NCBI RefSeq assembly: GCF_029953265.1
Contig: NZ_JASBAO010000001.1
Coordinates: forward strand, 248,001 to 312,000
Reading direction: 5' to 3'
Length of the DNA stretch: 64,000 nucleotides
From: Commensalibacter oyaizuii
GTDB lineage: Bacteria; Pseudomonadota; Alphaproteobacteria; Acetobacterales; Acetobacteraceae
Below are positions 8,448 through 17,578 of the stretch, in pieces; the stretch's first letter is position 1, and each line of letters begins with the position of its first letter. The notes beneath the pieces are model-generated. The model did no database searches and was not told the DNA's origin. It saw only the letters and a list, made by a program, of their open reading frames with translations. Made by a program: the position numbers and the translations under genes.

Positions 8448-10328
8448 ATGCCTATGTCCAGATCGAAAATAGCACTTGTTGGAAAAGTCGCCACGGCTTG
8501 TTCTGTTATTTTTATTATTTTATGTATTTGTTTTTATAAAACTATTCGAACTGGATTTATCGAAGCACAGTTTAATAGGGCTAATATTTACATGCAAGGC
8601 GATGGTACATCCCAAGATTTTAAAAAAGCGCGTGAATATTTAGAACAATCTGCAAATGCTGGCAATGACGAAGCTCAATATATGTTGGGGGTTATGTACG
8701 AAAAGGGGCGTGGGGCAGAACAAGATCATCGCAAAGCTTTTGAATTTTATCAAAAATCGGCCAAACAAGGATATACCAAGGCACAATACGCCTTGGGAAA
8801 TATGTATAAATATGCCAAAGGGGTTGCAGCTGACCCTGCTCAGGCCGTTAAATGGTATGAACAGTCTGCAAAATCAGGCGATATTGATGGAAAATATGCT
8901 GCAGGAATAGAATATTACGAAGGTTTTAATGGACGCAGGGATATTCAAAAAGGATTGGATTTTTTAAAACAAGCGGCTGAACAAGGTAATACCAAGGCTA
9001 TGGCCTATCTTGGTAAATTATATTTTAAAGGTAAAGATGTCCCTAAAAACGATCAACAAGCGTTTAGTTATTTTGAACGAGCAGCATATAAGGGGGATCG
9101 AAAAGCACAGTTCTATTTAGGACTTATGTATGAAAAAGGTGATGGTACTGAACAGGATTATTCAAAAGCAATTTATTGGTATGAAAGAGCAGCAAAAACG
9201 AATGCATCCGCACAATATCAATTGGCTAGAATGTATAAAGAAGGTCTAGGTGTCGATGTCAATTACAATACTGCTTTTGAATTATTAAAGAGTGCTGCGA
9301 AAAAAAATAACGTTCAGGCACAATATACCCTGGCTCATTTATATGATGATGGCAATAATGTACCTCAAGATTACCCAAAAGCACTTTATTGGTATGAAAA
9401 AGCCTCGCGTGATGGCGATAACAGGGCAACCTATGCACTGGGCATGATGTTTTTGCAAGGACGTGGTGTCAATGAAGATTTTCGCAAAGCCTTTGATTTA
9501 TTTAAACGTGCTGGGCAAGATGGGAATGTTGCTGCGCAATTAAAGGTTGCCCAGATTTATGAAAAAGGTGAGCAGGATAAAGATGTTCCTATAGATTATG
9601 TAAAAGCCAAAGAATGGTACGAGAAGGCTGCTGCACAGCATTCTGCCAATGCTTATTACGCACTTGGCAAATTATATCAAAGAGGGCTTGGTGTCGAAAA
9701 AGATTACGCCAAGGCTGTTCAATGGTATGAAAAAGGTGTTGAAAGTGGTGATGTAGAGTCAGAACTGGCGTTGGCAAATTTATACAGAGATGGTCAAGAT
9801 ATTGCCCAAGATTACGCTAAAGCATTGGCTTTATACGAGCAAGCTGCCAATAAAGGAAATATGGATGCACTTTTAGCATTAGGGCAGATGTATGAGCAAG
9901 GTCTTGGCACCCCTCAAGATGACAAGAAAGCTTTTGAAATCTACCAACGAGGAATAAATAGCAATAACACTGATTTATTGTATCGTTTGGGAATGATGTA
10001 TTACCAAGGGATAGGAACAAATAAAGATTACAGTAAAGCTGCAAGTTTATTTGAAAAAGCAGCATATCAGGGGTCTACCGATGCTGATTTAATATTGGGA
10101 ACTTTGTATTTGAATGGGCAGGGTACTGCCGTTAATGTTATCAAAGCTAAGGAGTATTTTGAGCAAGCTGTTAAACAAGGTAATGCCAAAGCCATGTATT
10201 TATTGGCAAATTTGTATCATAACGGCCATCAAATCCCAAAAGACTTAGATCTTGCTAAATCATTATTACAGCAAAGTTGTGATAAGGGGTTCCATGATTC
10301 CTGCGTGATGTTAAAGTCGATGCGGTAG
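8448..10328 (+). CDS. Large membrane-anchored Sel1-repeat protein with a terminal Cys pair (third paralogue)
   Basis: This 626-residue protein has a short basic N terminus, one membrane helix (residues about 16-30) and then sixteen back-to-back Sel1 repeats that fill the rest of the chain. Unit ten carries a three-residue insertion (EQDKDVPIDY). As in the first paralogue, the last unit ends in Cys-x7-Cys (SCDKGFHDSCVML), consistent with a disulfide cap outside the cytoplasm. The gene follows the second paralogue by 109 bases on the same strand. Repeat number rises 6, 11, 16 across the three genes. It probably arose by tandem gene and repeat duplication. No enzymatic domain is seen. Confidence 0.88.
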   Translation: MPMSRSKIALVGKVATACSVIFIILCICFYKTIRTGFIEAQFNRANIYMQGDGTSQDFKKAREYLEQSANAGNDEAQYMLGVMYEKGRGAEQDHRKAFEFYQKSAKQGYTKAQYALGNMYKYAKGVAADPAQAVKWYEQSAKSGDIDGKYAAGIEYYEGFNGRRDIQKGLDFLKQAAEQGNTKAMAYLGKLYFKGKDVPKNDQQAFSYFERAAYKGDRKAQFYLGLMYEKGDGTEQDYSKAIYWYERAAKTNASAQYQLARMYKEGLGVDVNYNTAFELLKSAAKKNNVQAQYTLAHLYDDGNNVPQDYPKALYWYEKASRDGDNRATYALGMMFLQGRGVNEDFRKAFDLFKRAGQDGNVAAQLKVAQIYEKGEQDKDVPIDYVKAKEWYEKAAAQHSANAYYALGKLYQRGLGVEKDYAKAVQWYEKGVESGDVESELALANLYRDGQDIAQDYAKALALYEQAANKGNMDALLALGQMYEQGLGTPQDDKKAFEIYQRGINSNNTDLLYRLGMMYYQGIGTNKDYSKAASLFEKAAYQGSTDADLILGTLYLNGQGTAVNVIKAKEYFEQAVKQGNAKAMYLLANLYHNGHQIPKDLDLAKSLLQQSCDKGFHDSCVMLKSMR

Positions 10329-10408
10329 ATTTTTAAAAAAGTTTGTCTATTAAAGAGAAATAATTGTAATGATTTTTATATTTAACAAAATAGATATAGT
10401 ATCAAATT

Positions 10409-10427
10409 ATACGAATTTGATTCGTAT
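10409..10427. promoter_or_regulatory. Palindromic operator-like site before xylB
   Basis: A perfect 8-bp inverted repeat with a 3-base centre (ATACGAAT-TTG-ATTCGTAT) lies 25 bases before the xylB start codon, between the promoter region and the AGGAG ribosome site. Size and symmetry fit a binding site for a dimeric repressor. No regulator gene is adjacent, so the protein that would bind is unknown. Confidence 0.45.
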
Positions 10428-10451
10428 TATATTTCAGTATAGGAGAGCGTA

Positions 10452-11906
10452 ATGTATATAGGTATTGATATAGGCACATCTGGTATTAAAGGGATTATAT
10501 TAGATGATCAGCATAATATATTGGCAAGCCATACTGAAAAATTAACAGTGTCCCGCTTGCATCCCTTGTGGTCAGAGCAAGACCCCAATCATTGGTGGGA
10601 GGCTGCTGATAAAGTTATGTTGTCTTTGGGACAGCAACATCCTTTAAAAGATGTGAAGGCAATCGGCTTGACAGGTCAAATGCACGGCGCTGTTTTGTTG
10701 GATAAGAGCGGTAAAATATTGCGCCCTGCTATTTTATGGAATGATGGGCGTAGTTATCAAGAGTGCATTGATTTAGAAAAGGCGGTCCCAGATTCACGTC
10801 AAATCACTGGTAATTTAATGATGCCAGGATTTACAGCCCCAAAAATTTGCTGGGTGCGTAAACATGAACCAGAAATTTACCGACAAATTGACAAAGTTTT
10901 ATTACCTAAAGATTATTTACGCTGGTTAATGAATGGCGTTTTTGCATCAGATATGTCTGATGCTGCAGGTACAATGTGGCTAGACGTGGGTAAACGTGTA
11001 TGGAGTGAGCCATTATTAAATGCATGTGGATTGACAACAGATCATATGCCACAGTTGTTTGAAGGCAATCAATCAACAGGAACTATTAAATCCGCACTGG
11101 CGGAACGTTGGGGACTGTCGAATACAGTAACAATTACTGCAGGTGGGGGTGATAATGCAGCGGGCGCTATTGGTGTTGGAATTTACCGTAAAGGTCAAGC
11201 CATGTTATCGCTTGGGACGTCTGGGGTATATTTTGTAGCTGCAGATGGATTTTTGTGTAACCCTGAACAAGCCGTGCATAGTTTTTGTCATGCTCTGCCC
11301 AATACGTGGCATTTAATGTCAGTAATGTTGAGCGCAGCTTCTTGTTTGGATTGGGTTGCTAAAATGACGGGAATTGCTTCTGTTCCAGAGCTATTAAAAG
11401 CAGCTGAAAGTACCGCAAAAGATCCTTCGTCATTGATTTTCTTACCTTATCTTTCTGGTGAACGTACCCCTCATAACAATCCTCAGGCAACGGGTGTATT
11501 TGTTGGCCTTACGCACAAGCATGATCGACAAGATTTGGCACGTGCGGTTGTCGAAGGTGTCAGTTTTGGATTAGCTGAAGGTATGGAGGTTTTACACGCA
11601 ACAGGATTAAAACCAGATCACATTAGTTTGATTGGTGGAGGTGCAAGAAGTGCCTTTTGGCGTCAGTTGTTAGCCGATATTACAGGACAAGTCTTGGATT
11701 ATCGTCAAGGTGGCGACGTCGGCCCCGCATTAGGGGCTGCACGCTTGGCAATGTTAAGTTGTAATCCTAATGTTACTATTGGTGATCTTCTGCCAGAACC
11801 GCCTGTTGAGGCATCTTATCATCCTCATGCTGAAATGAGAGATAAGTATCAAGAAAAATATCTAAAATTCAAGGCTACTTATAAGGCCCTCAAACCAATT
11901 TTTTAA
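10452..11906 (+). CDS. xylB: Xylulokinase
   Basis: This FGGY-family kinase phosphorylates D-xylulose with ATP to give D-xylulose 5-phosphate for the pentose phosphate pathway. At 484 residues it equals the E. coli enzyme length. The N-terminal nucleotide-binding motif YIGIDIGTSGIKG, the XylB-type GLTGQMHGAVLLD stretch (about residues 74-86), AILWNDGR and the C-terminal GGGARSAFWRQLLADITG motif are all present. A strong AGGAG sits 7-8 bases before the ATG. No xylA or sugar transporter is adjacent, so the xylulose may come from polyol oxidation such as D-arabitol, as acetic acid bacteria do (inference). Confidence 0.95.
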   Translation: MYIGIDIGTSGIKGIILDDQHNILASHTEKLTVSRLHPLWSEQDPNHWWEAADKVMLSLGQQHPLKDVKAIGLTGQMHGAVLLDKSGKILRPAILWNDGRSYQECIDLEKAVPDSRQITGNLMMPGFTAPKICWVRKHEPEIYRQIDKVLLPKDYLRWLMNGVFASDMSDAAGTMWLDVGKRVWSEPLLNACGLTTDHMPQLFEGNQSTGTIKSALAERWGLSNTVTITAGGGDNAAGAIGVGIYRKGQAMLSLGTSGVYFVAADGFLCNPEQAVHSFCHALPNTWHLMSVMLSAASCLDWVAKMTGIASVPELLKAAESTAKDPSSLIFLPYLSGERTPHNNPQATGVFVGLTHKHDRQDLARAVVEGVSFGLAEGMEVLHATGLKPDHISLIGGGARSAFWRQLLADITGQVLDYRQGGDVGPALGAARLAMLSCNPNVTIGDLLPEPPVEASYHPHAEMRDKYQEKYLKFKATYKALKPIF

Positions 11907-11915
11907 ATTATGAAT

Positions 11916-11949
11916 AAACAAAAGCCAATAGTAATATTGGCTTTTGTTT
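11916..11949 (+). terminator. Intrinsic terminator after xylB
   Basis: A perfect 15-bp stem (11916-11930 and 11935-11949) closes on a GTAA loop. It ends in a T-rich arm and is preceded by an A-rich arm, so it can stop transcription from both the xylB side and the convergent small secreted protein gene. Confidence 0.85.
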
Positions 11950-11961
11950 TATAATTTATTA

Positions 11962-12351
11962 TTAACGGCGATCATAACGATTATTATGATTGTTGTGATG
12001 ACTGTGATGATGACGATTGTTGTTACGATTATAACGTTTTTTATTATCATGTGAACGATTATTATAACGATCACGATCACGATCACGGTCATGATCACGA
12101 TCATAACGTTGATTATGATAAGAATCGTTTGAGGATTGATTTTGGCCCATTCTATCTAATTTGGTTTGTAAGGCATCTCTTTTTCTACAAAAACCCTCTG
12201 CGGCATAACGGTTTGGTAAATTATTTTTACAGTTATAATCTGCGATATCCCTTTGTTTAGAGATTTCTTGGACAGCACGACCAGGGTCCCCAGCATAAGC
12301 TGCAGATGCAAATGCAAAGGAAACTAAAAAAATAGTAGAAATTTTTTTCAT
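11962..12351 (-). CDS. Secreted low-complexity His/Arg/Asn/Asp-rich protein
   Basis: The chain has a clear signal peptide (MKKISTIFLVSFAFASAAYA, cleavage before GDPG), then a 60-residue ordered part with two Cys residues (NCKNNLPNRYAAEGFCRKRD). It ends in a long tail made almost only of Asp, Arg, His, Asn and Tyr. The frame opens at a TTG at 12366, but that TTG-AGG-AGA stretch is the ribosome site itself, so the ATG at 12351 is chosen (129 residues). The His-rich tail could bind metal ions or polyanions (inference). No family is recognised. It converges on xylB across a shared terminator. Confidence 0.7.
   Translation of the reverse strand: MKKISTIFLVSFAFASAAYAGDPGRAVQEISKQRDIADYNCKNNLPNRYAAEGFCRKRDALQTKLDRMGQNQSSNDSYHNQRYDRDHDRDRDRDRYNNRSHDNKKRYNRNNNRHHHSHHNNHNNRYDRR
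12068..12106. repeat. Degenerate hexanucleotide tandem repeat (CGATCA)
   Basis: About six copies of a CGATCA/TGATCA-like hexamer encode the alternating Asp-Arg/Asp-His run of the secreted protein. A six-base unit keeps the frame, so copy-number change would alter tail length without breaking the gene. Confidence 0.6.
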
Positions 12352-12395
12352 CGTTCTTCTCCTCAACGTTTAATAACAATATTTAACGATAATGA

Positions 12396-14297
12396 TTATT
12401 TGTGATCTTTTATGTTTCGATCATGTTTCTTTATTGTGGTGATTTTATGCCAAATATATGACCCAACGATGTCTGCGCCAAAAATCGACAGATGATCTTC
12501 GTTTGATAAAATAGGGTTATTACGATTATCAACAATTTTGCATGTATCTTGGCTGCATATAGCATCGTTGGGATCAATAAAATACACATTAGGAATGTCG
12601 CTAGTAATTTTTTTCAAAAGATCATTGATATATATTGCAGATTTAGGAATGGTTGTTTGGCAGGGTAAGGGATTAATATATTTATAAAAGAACAACTGTT
12701 TTTTTGCATTACATTTGAAGCTGCTGTAATTACTGTCAAAGGTTCTGCCAATGATAAAATAATGGCGCTGATTTCCACCTTCTTTTATTAATTGTTCAAT
12801 TTCTTGCTTTAAGGCTTTGAATAAATCTGATGTATTTGGTTGGTTTGCGATGTGATGAATGGGATAAAATTCATATAAATCCCACCTTTGAACCATGATT
12901 ATATCACTGTTTGGATTTTTTCTTAATGTCTTTTGTAAATTATCATATTGTTTTATACAGGCTTTGAGGTATTTATTTTGTGTCAAAATATTAATATAAA
13001 AATCATGAAAAGCCAGACAACCATCTGCAAATAATCCAATAAAATTAATCTTTTGATTTAGGAAATAATTTCCATATTGGCGCGCATGGCTGTCCCCTGT
13101 TAAGATGAATTCAGGTTGGGGATTAGCTTGTTTGTTGAATGATGTTACCATTGATAAGGAAGGAATATTTTTCCCACCGTAATATTGTTGATGAAACTGA
13201 GTTGCATCAAGTTTGTATTTTTCATCTTGTATTCTAGCACTTATCCCGTTAATCGAAATATAAAGTCCAGTAAGAATTGTAGTTAAGTAAGATAATATAA
13301 ATATATAACTGTAATTTCTTTTTCGTTCTATCAAAACGTATAGTAAACTGGAAAATATCGACGTTAATAAGATATAACTATAAATATTCAGATTAACTTG
13401 TATAGTTCTAAAAAAAACGATAATTGGCCAGTGGACTAAATAGATTGAATAAGACAACTTGCCAATCAGTTGAAATATAAAATTAGAAAGAAATATTTTA
13501 TCAGGTTTGCTGATGATCAGTAAATAAGCCCCAGCAACTGGCAGAATAATGAAATAACTGGACCAAGGAGCAGTGGCAGGAATAATAAGGAGCGAAATAA
13601 TGATTATTGCTATTCCCAGCAATGCAACTATTTTTTTATAATAATATGTTAGCGCTATAGGATATAAAAAGGCCAATGCCCCTATCAGCAACTCCCAAAT
13701 ACGAGTAGGAAGCATATAAAAGGCAAAATTGGAATTAAAGGTAGCAAAGTAGATATTTAAAGAAAAACTAGTGATAGTTATAAGAATTAAGATAAGCTTG
13801 ACTGTATTTTTATGAAAAATTTTGTAAAATAATAACAAAATAATAGGATAGATCAGATAAAACTGCCATTCTACAGAAAGAGACCATGTGTGCAGCAGGA
13901 AATTATCATCGGAGCTGGCATCAAAATATCCAGATTTTGTATAATATACGAAATTCGAAACGAATAATAAACTGCTATAACTGTATTGCCCAATAGGTTT
14001 ATAAGTCATTGGTTCAAACAATGCATATCCTACAATTATTAATATAATGCAAACCATTAATAATGCAGGAACAATACGTTTGATACGGGATTTGTAAAAA
14101 CGGATTAAGGAAAAAGTGCTCTTTTTTGATTGTTTTAAAATAATTGTAGTAATAAGATAACCAGAAATTACAAAGAAAATATCGACCCCAGTAAATCCCC
14201 CTTGTAACCAAGCATGATTATAGTGAAAAATGAGAACGGCAATGACAGCAATGGCTCTTAGTCCGTTAATGTCATACCTAAAAGGGAACGATGCCAT
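12396..14297 (-). CDS. OafA-type membrane acyltransferase with SGNH domain
   Basis: This 633-residue protein joins an acyltransferase-3 membrane domain (about residues 1-350, ten or so helices) to a C-terminal SGNH hydrolase-like domain. The N terminus FRYDINGLRAIAVIAVLIFH and the GVDIFFVISGYLIT stretch mark the acyltransferase family. The SGNH part carries LTGDSHARQYG (catalytic Ser) and EDHLSIFGA (catalytic Asp/His). Such proteins O-acetylate lipopolysaccharide O-antigen or other surface glycans: the membrane part passes the acyl group across, and the SGNH part transfers it. The glycan acceptor is unknown. It stands between the secreted protein and the ABC1 gene, and a terminator separates it from the latter. 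Confidence 0.92.
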   Translation of the reverse strand: MASFPFRYDINGLRAIAVIAVLIFHYNHAWLQGGFTGVDIFFVISGYLITTIILKQSKKSTFSLIRFYKSRIKRIVPALLMVCIILIIVGYALFEPMTYKPIGQYSYSSLLFVSNFVYYTKSGYFDASSDDNFLLHTWSLSVEWQFYLIYPIILLLFYKIFHKNTVKLILILITITSFSLNIYFATFNSNFAFYMLPTRIWELLIGALAFLYPIALTYYYKKIVALLGIAIIIISLLIIPATAPWSSYFIILPVAGAYLLIISKPDKIFLSNFIFQLIGKLSYSIYLVHWPIIVFFRTIQVNLNIYSYILLTSIFSSLLYVLIERKRNYSYIFILSYLTTILTGLYISINGISARIQDEKYKLDATQFHQQYYGGKNIPSLSMVTSFNKQANPQPEFILTGDSHARQYGNYFLNQKINFIGLFADGCLAFHDFYINILTQNKYLKACIKQYDNLQKTLRKNPNSDIIMVQRWDLYEFYPIHHIANQPNTSDLFKALKQEIEQLIKEGGNQRHYFIIGRTFDSNYSSFKCNAKKQLFFYKYINPLPCQTTIPKSAIYINDLLKKITSDIPNVYFIDPNDAICSQDTCKIVDNRNNPILSNEDHLSIFGADIVGSYIWHKITTIKKHDRNIKDHK

Positions 14298-14335
14298 AGA
14301 TGGTTGTTACAAATTATAAGTTTTGATAATAAAAA

Positions 14336-14364
14336 CCCTTCATATCATAAAGAATAATGAAGGG
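14336..14364 (-). terminator. Intrinsic terminator of the pepF-ABC1 unit
   Basis: An 8-bp stem (CCCTTCAT/ATGAAGGG, 14336-14343 and 14357-14364) is followed on the minus strand by TTTTT (the complement of 14331-14335). It lies 30 bases past the ABC1 stop codon and before the acyltransferase gene. Confidence 0.75.
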
Positions 14365-14393
14365 CTGATTAAAAATAAATAATACGATTTATT

Positions 14394-15755
14394 TTATTCT
14401 AATGGGGGTGGGACTCTGGCTGTTTCAAGTGCTTGTTTTTGTGCTCGATCCATAGTTTCTTGATTAAAATTAGCGATCATTTCTTGGAACATATGATGCC
14501 AATTTAATTTAGCATTTAATCGTGTAAATAAACTGCCCAACCCAATGGCAGAACGATCAACCAAGACGAATTCTCTTGGTGGGGTTACGCCCCCTGCTTT
14601 TTGCAAACCTTTATGGACTTTGGCTGCAATTTTTCGTCCAAGATCAGGATCACTATCATCTTGGATTAAACGTTCTTTATCTTGGGTAAGGGGGGCATAC
14701 AAAAACCGTGCCCATTCGTTTAAGATTTCCATGGTTTCTTTTGAAATATCTTTAAACCCCCAGGAGGTATAGGCATGGTGGGCTAATTCATCATCGTGGG
14801 TTTCGATAGCTTTGCATAAATCAATAACACCTTGCACGAATTTACCTTGGAAAATACGAATTGAACCAAAATCCAGCAAGCACAGACGATTATCTGGATT
14901 AATTAGGAAATTCCCCATGTGGGGATCGCCATGAATTACCCCATAATGATAAAAAGGGATGTACCAAGAAAAGAATAAAGAGCGTGCAATATCGTTTTTT
15001 CGTGCCTGGTCCAAGCCTGAATTAATCATATGTTGCAGGCTTTTCCCTTCCACCCATTCCATGGTTAAAAGACGCTTGGTTGATAAATCTTCGATTAAAT
15101 CAGGAACAATAGTGCGGCTGCTATCTTGAAGCATTAAGGAAAAAAGACGCAAATTCGCGGCTTCACGTTCATAGTCCAACTCTTCTTGTAGACGGGTTAC
15201 TAGTTCTTTGTAGACTTCATCTTGTTTAATCGCATTGTCTAAACGATGGTAAACGGTAATTAGTAAACGCAGTTGTTTAAGATCAGATTCCACTGTGCTG
15301 GCCATGTCAGGGTATTGCAATTTACAGGCAACTTCACGTCCATCATGCAAAGCTGCACGATGAACCTGTCCAAGGCTTGCTGCCGCTGCGGCCTCGTGGG
15401 AAAAATTTTTAAAACGGCTCTCCCAATTAGGTCCCAGCTCTGATTTCATGCGACGACGAACAAATGACCATCCCATCGGTGGTGCGTTGGATTGTAATTG
15501 CGCCAATTCTTTAGCATATTCATCAGGCAGAACATTTGGAATAGTACTGATTAATTGAGCAACTTTCATCATAGGGCCTTTTAGCCCACCCAATATGCTT
15601 TTCAATTCTTCCGCATGGGCGGATTTATTAATGGGTATTCCCATTTTTTCACCTGCTAAGCGTGCTGCTATTCCCCCGACGGCTGTGGTCGATTTAATCA
15701 TTCGTCTCATTCCGCCAAACAGGCTGGTTTTATCAAGATTATCGTCTTTTTCCAT
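14394..15755 (-). CDS. ABC1/AarF (UbiB-like) atypical kinase family protein
   Basis: This 453-residue protein carries the ABC1 core: GPMMKVAQLIS (the family's KxGQ motif, here KVAQ), the Ala-rich loop AAAASLGQVHRA, a lysine-containing VACKLQYP strand, an ExD-like EELDYEREAANL and the catalytic region HGDPHMGNFLI followed by CLLDFGS. Family members bind ATP and support ubiquinone or lipid metabolism. This one lacks the C-terminal membrane helices of UbiB, so it may be a soluble paralogue rather than UbiB itself. The Gly-to-Ala change in KxGQ is notable but seems common in this subgroup. It starts 3 bases after the pepF stop, so the two are probably co-transcribed. Confidence 0.88.
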   Translation of the reverse strand: MEKDDNLDKTSLFGGMRRMIKSTTAVGGIAARLAGEKMGIPINKSAHAEELKSILGGLKGPMMKVAQLISTIPNVLPDEYAKELAQLQSNAPPMGWSFVRRRMKSELGPNWESRFKNFSHEAAAAASLGQVHRAALHDGREVACKLQYPDMASTVESDLKQLRLLITVYHRLDNAIKQDEVYKELVTRLQEELDYEREAANLRLFSLMLQDSSRTIVPDLIEDLSTKRLLTMEWVEGKSLQHMINSGLDQARKNDIARSLFFSWYIPFYHYGVIHGDPHMGNFLINPDNRLCLLDFGSIRIFQGKFVQGVIDLCKAIETHDDELAHHAYTSWGFKDISKETMEILNEWARFLYAPLTQDKERLIQDDSDPDLGRKIAAKVHKGLQKAGGVTPPREFVLVDRSAIGLGSLFTRLNAKLNWHHMFQEMIANFNQETMDRAQKQALETARVPPPLE

Positions 15756-15757
15756 GA

Positions 15758-17578
15758 TTATGCTTGTTCCAATTCATCAATAAAATGAGAGATAACATCC
15801 AAACCTTTACGCCAAAATTGAGGGTCGGATGCATTCAATCCAAAAGGAGCCAGTAAATCTTGATGCTTTTTTGTGCCGCCTGCTTCTAATAGCTTGATAT
15901 ATTTATCTTGAAAATTAGGATGACCATCTTGATAAACCTTATACAAAGCATTTACCAAGCAATCCCCAAAAGCATAGGCATAGACATAAAACGGTGAATG
16001 AATGAAATGGGGAATATATGTCCAATAGGTGGCATAATCTTGGGTAAATTCGAATGCTGGACCTAAGCTTTCTTGCTGGGTTTGCATCCAAAATTGCCCA
16101 ATTTGTTCTGGAAGCAGTTCATTTTCCTTACGTGCCTCATGCACTTTGCGTTCAAACTGGTAAAAAGCAATTTGGCGGACAACGGTATTTAGCATGTCTT
16201 CGACCTTACGGCTTAGCATGATACGGCGTTGTTCTTTGGTTTTTTGCGTTCGTAACAGACTTTGAAAGGTTAACATTTCACCAAAAACACTAGCGGTTTC
16301 AGCCAATGTTAGGGGGGTATTGCCTAAAATATACCCTTGTTTTGCTGCTAATAATTGATGTATGCCGTGCCCCAATTCATGAGCCAGAGTCATTACATCG
16401 CGATTTCGACCGTGATAGTTTAACAATATATAAGGATGGACCGAAGGGACTGTTGGATGTGCAAATGCCCCCGATGCTTTGCCAGGTCGTAATGTGGCAT
16501 CAATCCAAGGTTTGTCCAGGAATATTTTGATCATTTCACCCATACGTGGATCAAACTCTTGATAAGCAGAATATACGATATCTTTGGCTTGTTCCCAAGG
16601 GATGTTTTGATCGCTGTCATCAGGCAAAGGGGCGTTACGATCCCAGTGTTGTAATTTTTTTAATCCCAACCATTTTGCTTTAAGCAAGTAATAACGATGG
16701 GAAAGACGTTGATAATCATTGGTAACGGCATTAACCAAGGCATCAACGACTTGATCTTCGATCATATTGTCGCAATTGCGTTCGGAATCCACCCTTGGGA
16801 ACTGTCGCCATTGATCGGTAATTTGTTTGTCTTTGGCCAATGTGTTTGTAATTAATGAAAACAAGCGTAGATTTTTAGTAAAACTGCTGCTTAACCCTGT
16901 CGCAGCATTCTGACGCGTTACAGGGTCGGCAGATGACAATTTATTTAATGCTTCACCTAGGCTGACTTTTTCTCCATCGACTGTAATTTTCATTGCTGCC
17001 AAGGTTTCATCATATAGTCTTGACCAAGTATTACGCCCTGTCACTGCTTTTTCATGCAGCAGTTTTTCAAGATCATCATTCAGTTGGTAGGGGCGGAATA
17101 ATCGGATACTATCCAAAAATGGTTTCCAAACTTGCAGAGCCGGGTCATTTAATTTTTCATTAAGCGTATCTTCGTCTATACGGTTTAATTCGAGCGAGAA
17201 AAATAAAATTTTTGTGCTAATATCAGTGGTTTTCTCACTGATATGTTGATAGAATTGTGTGTTTTTTTGATCCGTAGAATCAGTGGTAAAGATTAATTGT
17301 GCATAGGACCCGATGCGCCCCAGTAATTCACTGATTGCTTCGTAATCGTGAATAGCTTTGGCAATTTGCTGACTTGAAGCTGTCTGTAAGTTGCCCTGCC
17401 ATGTTTTGATGAATTGTGAGGCCAGATTTTGAGCTTTGTCCAGATCACTTTGTAATTGAGGACAATCAGGAGATGAATATAAATCTGACAAATCCCAAGA
17501 TGGTAAATGGTCTTGATGATCTTGGTCGATGCCAGAGCTATTTTTTTGACTGCGGGTAATATGATCAAACGACAACAT
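15758..17578 (-). CDS. pepF: Oligoendopeptidase F (M3 metallopeptidase)
   Basis: This cytoplasmic zinc peptidase cleaves short peptides. The 606-residue length fits PepF. An N-terminal helical region (with the DLSDLYSSPDCPQL start typical of M3B enzymes) precedes the catalytic domain with the zinc motif TLAHELGHGIH near residue 400 and a downstream glutamate in TLAETASVFGEML, which supplies the third zinc ligand. The aromatic-rich TYWTYIPHFIHSPFYVYAYAF region is also characteristic. It is first in a two-gene unit with the ABC1 kinase and is transcribed away from uvrB. Confidence 0.95.
   Translation of the reverse strand: MLSFDHITRSQKNSSGIDQDHQDHLPSWDLSDLYSSPDCPQLQSDLDKAQNLASQFIKTWQGNLQTASSQQIAKAIHDYEAISELLGRIGSYAQLIFTTDSTDQKNTQFYQHISEKTTDISTKILFFSLELNRIDEDTLNEKLNDPALQVWKPFLDSIRLFRPYQLNDDLEKLLHEKAVTGRNTWSRLYDETLAAMKITVDGEKVSLGEALNKLSSADPVTRQNAATGLSSSFTKNLRLFSLITNTLAKDKQITDQWRQFPRVDSERNCDNMIEDQVVDALVNAVTNDYQRLSHRYYLLKAKWLGLKKLQHWDRNAPLPDDSDQNIPWEQAKDIVYSAYQEFDPRMGEMIKIFLDKPWIDATLRPGKASGAFAHPTVPSVHPYILLNYHGRNRDVMTLAHELGHGIHQLLAAKQGYILGNTPLTLAETASVFGEMLTFQSLLRTQKTKEQRRIMLSRKVEDMLNTVVRQIAFYQFERKVHEARKENELLPEQIGQFWMQTQQESLGPAFEFTQDYATYWTYIPHFIHSPFYVYAYAFGDCLVNALYKVYQDGHPNFQDKYIKLLEAGGTKKHQDLLAPFGLNASDPQFWRKGLDVISHFIDELEQA

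Noticed and set aside
12068-12106. CRISPR-like array
   Set aside because: The repeat unit is only six bases, has no spacers and lies inside a coding region; no cas genes are present.
12051-12260. Asp/His-rich plus-strand frame opposite the secreted protein
   Set aside because: It is the mirror of the hexamer repeat; the minus strand has the signal peptide and ribosome site.
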